Source: Symbiodinium natans
Taxonomy: Eukaryota; Sar; Dinophyceae; Suessiales; Symbiodiniaceae
Reading direction: 5' to 3'
Length of the DNA: 64,000 bases
Assembly (NCBI GenBank): GCA_905221605.1
Contig: CAJNDS010001013.1
Coordinates: forward strand, 761,765-825,764
Shown piece by piece: positions 57,428 through 64,000 of the stretch. Position numbers and translations under genes: made by a program. Positions within the stretch are counted from its first letter, which is position 1. Each line of letters starts with the position of its first letter. Under the pieces are notes generated by a model. It was not told the DNA's origin and ran no database searches. It saw nothing but the letters and a program-made list of their open reading frames with translations.

Positions 57428-57528
57428 CTTAGTTGTCCAGTAAATTGGGGGAATTAAAGGTGAACCTTTGGGATTCTAAGAGATTTTATTACCCCAAAAA
57501 GGTTCAAGGTTACCTACTCTACTACAAG
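57428..57528. mobile_element. CTTAGTTGTCCAGTAA element, copy 3, TSD GATAA
   Basis: Starts CTTAGTTGTCCAGTAAATTG, ends CTCTACTACAAG. GATAA is present on both flanks. Confidence 0.8.
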
Positions 57529-57601
57529 GATAAAATCAGCCTAAACCCTAAACCCTAAACCCTAAACCGAAAGCTTAGCCTTCCGGGGCGTTGATGAAAG
57601 C

Positions 57602-57725
57602 TGGTTTAGGGTTTAGGGTTTAGGGTTTAGGGTTCAGGGTTTAGGGTTTAGGGTTTAGGGTTTAGGGTTTAGGGTTTAGGGTTTAGGGTTTAGGGTTTAG
57701 GGTTTAGGGTTTAGGGTTTAGGGTT
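57602..57725. repeat. TTTAGGG array
   Basis: About 17 units immediately before the fragment at 57727-57775. Confidence 0.9.
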
Positions 57726-57726
57726 C

Positions 57727-57778
57727 CAGCCGGCGGGCCAATCGCTCCTCCTCTTCGGAGATGGCGGGATACTTGCCT
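57727..57778 (-). CDS. Exon-like fragment, charged
   Basis: Minus strand reads GKYPAISEEEERLARRLE, a charged, helix-like segment ending at a TTTAGGG array. Confidence 0.3.
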
Positions 57779-58202
57779 CAGGTTTTCGATGCTCAAACAC
57801 ACTCTGAGGCCATAAAACCCAAGAAACATCGACCGAATCGTCTAGTCTAGATGATGTATTGATGTATCCGCAAAGTAAAGGGCCATCTTCCTACGGACAT
57901 CACTGTGGAGGTCTAGGCTCCATTCCTAAAAACCATTCTGCAGGGGCCTGCCGGACGTTCCTGCGACATGACCACGACTGAACTAGGAGTGGTTTAGGGT
58001 TTAGGGTTTAGGGTTTAGGGTTTAGGGTTTAGGGTTTAGGGTTTAGGGTTTAGGGCTTAGGGCTTAGGGTTTAGGGTTTAGGGAACCAGGATTGAGGCCC
58101 GCAGCCCCCCCGAACAAAAAGCTCCAATCATCACGCCTTCCGGCACCCAAAGTCTCGCACAAACACATCGATCCTGAAACCTGATTTTCTGTTAACCCTT
58201 AC

Positions 58203-58410
58203 TTTAGGGTTTAGGGTTTAGGGTTTAGGGTTTAGGGTTTAGGGTTTAGGGTTTAGGTTTTAGGTTTGAGGGTTTAGGTTTTAGGGTTTAGGGTTTAGGG
58301 TTTAGGGTTTAGGGTTTAGGGTTTAGGGTTTAGGGTTTAGGGTTTAGGGTTTAGGGTTTAGGGTTTAGGGTTTAGGGTTTAGGGTTTAGGGTTTAGGGTT
58401 TAGGGTTTAA
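58203..58410. repeat. TTTAGGG array
   Basis: About 29 units with a few TTTTAGG variants. Confidence 0.9.
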
Positions 58411-59844
58411 CCCTAGGCCTTACACCCTACAGCCCTCAACCCCCCCCCCCTCCCCCCATCTCGAAAAGTTTCCAGGGACTCGCAGGAAGCAGAGCCTTCG
58501 TTCGAGGGATGCTAGACTGTGAAGGAACCAGCGGAAACCCTAAACCCTAAACCCTAAACCCTACAAGCCTTAAACCCTAAACCCTAAACCCTACAAGCCT
58601 TAAACCCCAGTTCTCAACAAGTGGCTCCTTGGGATGGGCTCAAGCATCCTGGGCGGCTTTCAAGGCGGGTTTTGGGGTTGGGGGTTTGGGGTGTGGGGTT
58701 TGGGGTTTGGGGTTTGGGGTTTGGGGTTTAGGGTTTCGGGTTTGGGTTTCGGGCCCCTGAACCCTGAATCCGGGCTCCCAATCGGTCCCGTAACTTTCGG
58801 TGGGGGTTCCACACTGGGCCAGAGTGGTGGGGGAGTCTGCTTCCAAAATCATGGGCGCTTTTGGTTGCCCTAAACCCTAAACCCTAAACCCTAAACCCTA
58901 AAGCCGAAAAGAGATCTAGGGGTTTCTAGGACCCTCTCGTGGTTCCAGGGCTTCTAGTGTCTCTACGTGGCTCAGAGGTTCAGGGATCAGGGTTTCCCAG
59001 AACGCCCAATGCCCCTTAGCTGAAGAAGTACGGCCCCAGTTTTGGGTAACCAGCTTGGATTTGCGGTTTAGGGTGTGGGGTTTGGGGTTTAGGGTTCAGG
59101 CTTTAGGTCTACGTTTTAGGGCTTCGGGCAGCTGCACCAATCCTGAACTATCGGCAGCTCTTCCGTAATTAGGGTCCCCCAGTATACCACCAATTACAGT
59201 ACCAACAGACCGCGAATCTTTGAAAACCCCCATCTTGCATGGCCCAGCATCTGGAACGGACACCTCACCAGTATGCCATCGCTGGTCCTGCCGGCATTCT
59301 GTGGAAAGAAGTACTAAAGGCCCACGCAATCCTTAAGCCCTTCAACCCTTGGGGCCCTCAACCCTCTGCCCCAAACGCTAAGGGCCCTAGACCCTATGCC
59401 CCCAACGCTAGGGCCTTAAAACCTAAACCCAAACCCTAGCGCCCTAAACCGCATGCCCCGCCCCAAACCCCAGGAGCCCAAAACCCGATGCCCCAAATTA
59501 GGGGCCCCCTAAACTTCCCTCTAAACCCCATGCCCCAAACCCTGCCCAAACCCAAGCACCCGACACCTTGTGCCCCAAACAGTGGGCGCCCTAAACCCTA
59601 TGCCCCAAACGTTAGGGGTCGAAAACCCTATGCCCTGATGAGGGGGGGAAAGGGGAAGGGGGGAAGGGGGTGGGGGCTTGGTGCTTGGGGTTTAGGGTTT
59701 ATAGGATTTAGGGTTTAGGGTTTAGGCTTAGGGTTTAGGGCTTAGGGTTTAGGGTTTAGGGTTTAGGGTTTAGGGTTTAGGGTTTAGGGTTTAGGGTTTA
59801 GGGTTTAGGGCTTAGGGCTTAGGGTCTAGGGTTAGGGTTTCAGG

Positions 59845-60095
59845 GGATTGCGCCTTACGGCCAGCGGCTCGAGGAACATGAACCTGGCACGGCAGATTGT
59901 CGCTCGAGGGTTTAGGGTTTAGGGTTGGGGGTTGAGGGACCCTAAACCCTAAACCCTAAACCCTAAACCCTAAACCCTAAACCCTAAACCCTAAACACAA
60001 GCCCCTAAGCCCCAAGCCATAAGCCCTGAGGTCTTAGAGGAACCTGGCGTAGAGAGGCTGCTGGTCTTGAGCTCGTTCATCCAGCTTTGAGGTTT
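59845..60095 (-). CDS. Two exon-like fragments
   Basis: Minus strand: 60095-60040 reads QSWMNELKTSSLYARFL, and 59905-59845 reads ATICRARFMFLEPLAVRR. A CCCTAAA tract lies between them. Confidence 0.3.
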
Positions 60096-60241
60096 TAGGG
60101 TGTTACCTAGCAGCAGGGGGGGAACCCTCCGTTTTGTGTGAAATGAGGGAGTCAACCCCTAAACCCAGGGAGACAGCTGGGGGGCCAATAGAAACCACTT
60201 AGCGTTTAAGGTTTACGGTGACGACTATGGCATGTTTCTCC

Positions 60242-60530
60242 TACACCCTAAACCCTAAACCCTAAACCCTAAACCCTAAACCCTAAACCCTAAACCCTAA
60301 ACCCTGCAGAGCTCCGGGTTGGATTGGGGCGGCCTCTTCCACGATTCCCACCAGACCTCCAATGTGGAGAGGTCACCTGAGCCGCGAAGGGCTTCCGCTC
60401 CTTAAGCAACCCTAAACCCTAAACCCTAAACCCTAAACCCTAAACCCTAAACCCTGAACCCTGAACCCTAAACCCTAAACCCTAAACCCTAAACCCTAAA
60501 CCCTAAACCCTAAACCCTAAACCCCAACCC
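60242..60530. repeat. CCCTAAA arrays flanking an exon-like fragment
   Basis: Tracts at 60242-60306 and 60410-60525 bracket the unique block 60307-60405. Confidence 0.9.
60307..60405 (-). CDS. Exon-like fragment, Trp-rich
   Basis: Minus strand reads RGSGDLSTLEVWWESWKRPP then QSNPEL. Bracketed by CCCTAAA arrays like the confirmed exons. Not recognised. Confidence 0.35.
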
Positions 60531-60847
60531 CTAAATCCGAAACTCTACTTCGTACCTTCTGGGCTTTCGGCTGTTGGGGTTGTGTGGGCTCAGAGCGCTT
60601 CAGGGCTTAAGGTTGGGCTGTGTGTGGGCTTTGGGACATGTATAGAGCTTAGGGTTTAGGGTTTAGGGTTCAGGTTTAGGGTTTAGGGTTTAGGGTTTAG
60701 GGTTTAGGGTTCAGGGTTTAGGGTTCAGGGTTTAGGGTTTAGGGCTTAGGGCTTAGGGCTTAGGGTTTCGGGAGTCAAACCGAAAAAGCGATGCTCCCTT
60801 CCTTCCCGGTGCTTGGAGCAATGCGTGTGGCCCTCCGGCTCTCAACC

Positions 60848-61027
60848 CACTTGAAGGTTCATGGTACTTACTAACCACTTATAACTGGGCTTGTAGGGTT
60901 TAGGGTTTAGGGTTTAGGGTGTAACCCTACTTATAATTGGGGTAACCCCTATAAGGCCCTTTAGGGGTAGAATAAGTAGGGTTATAAGTACAGTTATGAG
61001 TGGTTCGAAAGTACCATGAACCTTCAA
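60848..61027. mobile_element. TTGAAGGTTCATGGTACTT element carrying an internal telomere tract
   Basis: Arms of about 45 bp pair (CTTGAAGGTTCATGGTAC left, GTACCATGAACCTTCAA right). Between them, 60896-60921 is a run of TTTAGGG units. The element therefore hosts a telomere-repeat insert. Confidence 0.75.
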
Positions 61028-61096
61028 CGCACGCACAGAGGGCGGCCTGTTTCGCGAGGCCATCCTTTACCATCTTCCTTTCTAAGGGGGTAGAAG

Positions 61097-61225
61097 GAGT
61101 GACCCCTAGAAGGTACCCTTAATCTTATTTCCCTATATATAACCCCTATATACATATATATATATATATATATCTCTATGTATATATATATATATATACC
61201 TTATGTAGTCCCGATATACCTCATT
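61097..61225. repeat. GGTATATATCGGG repeat, copy 2, expanded by TA microsatellite
   Basis: Reverse of the 46812 copy (GGGACTACATAAGGTATAT on the minus strand), with a TA dinucleotide expansion (61152-61198) in the middle. Confidence 0.5.
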
Positions 61226-61499
61226 AGCCGCCAAATGGCCCCTAAATAACCCCAAAAGGTCCCTGATAACGGTCCCTCCTTTAGTCCCTTGAATTTTAAT
61301 GTTGTATTACTATGAAAAATGCTGTATTATGGTATTCCGACAAAAGTAGTGTCATTATATGATGATGCATTACTACATTTTGTTGTTTTGATGAGAAATC
61401 GTAGGGAGATCACGACCCTGAACCCGAAGCCCGATAAGGCCCTGGAGCCCTAAAATGCTAAACCCTCTTAAGCCCCTCAATGCTGAACACGAAGCCCCG

Positions 61500-61700
61500 A
61501 AGCCCCTGAACCCCTAAACCCCTAAACCCCTAAACCCCTAAACCCCTAAACCCCTAAACCCCTAAACCCCTAAACCCCTAAACCCCTAAACCCCTAAACC
61601 CCAAAACCCAAAACCCAAAACCCAAAACCCTAAACCCTAAACCCGAAACCCCAAACCCTAAACCCTAAACCCTAAACCCTAAACCCTAAACCCTAAACCC
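61500..61700. repeat. CCCCTAAA octamer then CCCTAAA array
   Basis: About 12 octamers pass through CCCAAAA into the standard 7-mer. Confidence 0.9.
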
Positions 61701-61738
61701 AACCCCTCTCAACCTTCAATTGCAATTGCAAGTAATGG

Positions 61739-61902
61739 CTCAGACTTCGGATGTCCCCCCTTACACTAAGAGTCCTTAATGAGATTCTAGTACCCTCTAT
61801 TATCATCCCTATTAATTAGGGGCTATTAATGGGGGGGTTAATGAGATTCTAGTACCCTCTACTATAATCCAGTATAAGGGGGGGAACATCCCAAACTCAG
61901 AC
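61739..61902. mobile_element. GGGATGTTCC inverted-repeat element, copy 5, 7-bp TSD CTCAGAC
   Basis: Element 61746-61895 starts TTCGGATGTCCCCCCTTACA and ends GGGGGGAACATCCCAAA. It is flanked by perfect CTCAGAC on both sides. An internal TTAATGAGATTCTAGTACCC block is duplicated, making this copy longer. It interrupts the reading frame of the exon-like fragment at 61900-61945. Confidence 0.85.
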
Positions 61903-62005
61903 CGACAAGTCCCGCACCGAGGTAGTTGTTGATGACCTGGAGCTGTCATGGAGGGCTGGTCCTCTAAAGTGTCTCCTTGTAGTCGATGAAGCCAAAGAAC
62001 CCCCA
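61898..62005 (-). CDS. Exon-like fragment with INNYLGAGLVG, cut by an inverted-repeat element
   Basis: Minus strand reads FFGFIDYKETL, then after CTCCAG an open frame VINNYLGAGLVGLS. Without the element at 61746-61895 the frame would continue as GLSHYLQLQL. N-N-x-x-GAG-x-x-GL resembles the first helix of some amino-acid transporters, a weak guess. Confidence 0.35.
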
Positions 62006-62889
62006 AGGGTTTAGGGTTTAGGTTTTGGGGTTTAGGTTTTAGGGTTTAGGGTTGGTTCAAGCTGTGTAAAAAAAACTCAACCCGAATAGCCCTAGCCCAA
62101 GTCAAGAAAACAAAAAACAAAAATCAAAAAACCAGCTCAGCCCTGAAAGGCCTGATCCCCAGGGGTTGTTTTGGCTTTGCGGGCCCCCTAACCTCTAAAC
62201 ACGAAAGAGACTAATAGCCCGAATACCTCGAAACGACCGTAAGCAATCTTGTTCAGCCTGATTCCGAGGTGTTTTGCACTTTGCGGCCTCGTGTGCTACT
62301 GTTGCGCTCATGCGGTTTTTCAAGCATTCTCAACGGCAACTTATGCATCTTCACGCGTGGGACTATGCATTACGCTATCATCACTTTCGGGTTCCAAAAG
62401 CCCTAAAACCCTGAAAACCCTGAAAACCCTGTAAACCCCGTAAACCCCGTAAACCCCAAAGCCCTAAACCCTAAACCTGATGAACCCAAACCCAATCTAA
62501 ATCCGAAACCTTACATAAACCCTAAACCCGAAATCCCCCACCCTAAACCCATAAGGCCTAAACCCACATAGGCATTTGGGGGACGTCCAGTTGGGGCACA
62601 TTTGGTCTGTGGGTTGTTGGCCTTGGGGTGCAGGTCCGGGGGCATCCAAGAGCTTTCTTTTTGGGCTGTTCGCATGAAACCATGAAACCCAAAACCCTAA
62701 ACCCTAAACTTCCCAAACCCTAAACCCTAAACCCTAAACCCTAAACCCTAAACCCTAAACCCTAAACCCTAAACTTCCCAAACCCTCAACCCTCCCTAAA
62801 CCCAAAGACCCTAAGGCTCGAGGGTTCTCGTGAAGACCAGGTATGTAGCTCATGGAACCCCAGGGGCTGCAGCAAGCAATGGAGGCAAA

Positions 62890-63440
62890 GAAAGCAGAGT
62901 TTTAAGTTTCACGTATGTTTTGCATTTGTATTGCTAATAACCAATAATTTAAAAAATCATGTGCAATCATATTCTTGTCCCTTTGATGACACATTTTGTT
63001 TGGAGCATTTGGTTGTGTTCATTGCGAGTTGCTGTTTTGGCACGCATTGTTGCAGGAACCTTCTTGAGTTTATCTGCATTCTACCTCGGACATTAGACCA
63101 GCACATTTTCCGTTTTAACTTTTCATTTAGAGAAATATACTGTATGATGCTTACATTCTTTTCGTGCCAAAGGTGTATCATTTGTGTTTCTCTCTAGTAT
63201 CTTATGCTTTTTTGTTCTTTGTAAACCCCAATGGGAGCATTTCCGGGTTGGGTTTCTATTTTACCTTCAAAAAGCCTTGTGGAGTTACAGCAACTGCAAA
63301 CTTGTCGTCCCCGTTGTTCCATCTTTGACAGAACCCGTTCTCTTGTCCCTAAGCCCCGCAAAGCCACAGCAAATCCAACCAAGCCTGCAACCCTACAGAA
63401 AGCTCCTCCCTACTGCCAACCTACACCCGAAAAAACTCAC
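62890..63440. other. AT-rich unique stretch
   Basis: Unlike the rest of the window, 62890-63250 is AT-rich and free of telomere repeat. The plus strand is open for 88 codons (62931-63197, Cys/Phe-rich) but shows no motif. A smaller AT-rich patch is at 61280-61400. Could be a promoter/UTR region or foreign insert. Confidence 0.5.
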
Positions 63441-64000
63441 CCTAAATACGTCTGAGGGCTTCTAGGGTTTGGTCCGGTGCTTCCAAACCATAGCAAAACC
63501 CCCAAACCCTACACCCTGAGCCAGGCCCAAACCGAAAGAGACCAAAAACAGGCGAGCGTCGGTAGGGCGGCACTTTGGCGGCGGTTTGTACCTTGGGGGG
63601 CAGCTTCGACACCCTCCTGAACCCCAAACCCTAAACCCTAAACTAAACCCTAAAAAACCCATAACCCTACACCGACATCCCACAAAAGGACAGATTCCAA
63701 GCCAAGAATGACTAAAACACCCTAAGCCCCTAAACCCTAAAGCCAGTACGGGAGCCGCAAGAATCACCAGTACATAAAACCCCCGCCTTTCTTTCCCGTT
63801 CTATGTACGACACGGGGTACCTCAAAAACACAAACCTAAACCCTAAACCCTAGGTACCTTCCTTTATCAAAGGGTTTGGGGCTCTCTGGATAACCTAGAT
63901 TGCCACCTCACAGCCCTGGTGCTCACTCGGAGCTCTCGTCACCACTTGAATCCTGGGCCAGTGGTCTGCAGGGGAAGGGGGAGGAGGGGGTTTAGGGTTT

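Noticed and set aside
1-64000. CRISPR arrays
   Set aside because: Repeats are telomere-like or microsatellite, without repeat-spacer structure; the DNA is eukaryotic.
1-64000. A true chromosome end
   Set aside because: Telomere tracts occur throughout, in both orientations and between genes and exons; neither window edge shows a long terminal array.
1-64000. tRNA, rRNA or dinoflagellate spliced-leader genes
   Set aside because: I scanned by eye for the spliced-leader core and tRNA-like hairpins and saw none; a tool could still find one.

Overview
ORGANISM. This is nuclear DNA of a eukaryotic alga, most plausibly a dinoflagellate or close relative. The window is peppered with interstitial copies of the TTTAGGG (plant/alveolate-type) telomere repeat and its variants. 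The three genes that can be reconstructed all lie on the minus strand. They are split into many short exons whose introns start with GT, GC or GA and whose next exon starts with G (AG|G). Mixed GT/GC/GA donors, AG|G acceptors, tandem paralogs and same-strand gene clusters are reported from Symbiodiniaceae and related dinoflagellates. Another alga with TTTAGGG telomeres cannot be excluded without a search.

LAYOUT. 1-13.2 kb: telomere-variant arrays, including a 3.3-kb C-rich nonamer array (3860-7140), an ACAT microsatellite and a few unassigned exon-like fragments. 13.2-21.4 kb: DUF1152-like gene copy A (minus, 12 exons). 21.4-25.3 kb: intergenic repeats. 25.3-32.9 kb: DUF1152-like gene copy B (minus, 9 exons); one of its introns holds a 2.6-kb composite element with a palindrome array and an ~88-bp minisatellite. 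32.9-35.8 kb: intergenic repeats. 35.8-53.1 kb: an endonuclease/exonuclease/phosphatase (EEP) family gene (minus, at least 10 supported exons). 53.6-62 kb: exon-like fragments of one or more unidentified minus-strand genes. 62-64 kb: repeats and an AT-rich unique stretch.

MAIN POINT. Almost none of the longest open frames are genes: most are in-frame readings of 9-mer, 4-mer or telomere-like arrays. The real coding signal is in short exons, recovered by aligning the two DUF1152 copies with each other. Copies A and B share only three intron positions; eight positions are unique to A and five to B. Seven of 16 resolved introns are flanked by 4-5 bp direct repeats whose first copy supplies the 5' splice site (GT, GC or GA). 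In copy B, one intron is exactly a 108-bp terminal-inverted-repeat element plus a 4-bp target duplication, and a second copy of that element lies in an intron of copy A. About ten small inverted-repeat families occur in the window, several ending in CTTAG/CTAAG, which supplies an AG acceptor. Together this looks like active intron creation by several non-autonomous DNA elements (introners), with telomere-repeat DNA filling many introns. Exon models are hand-made from sequence and paralog alignment, not from transcripts.
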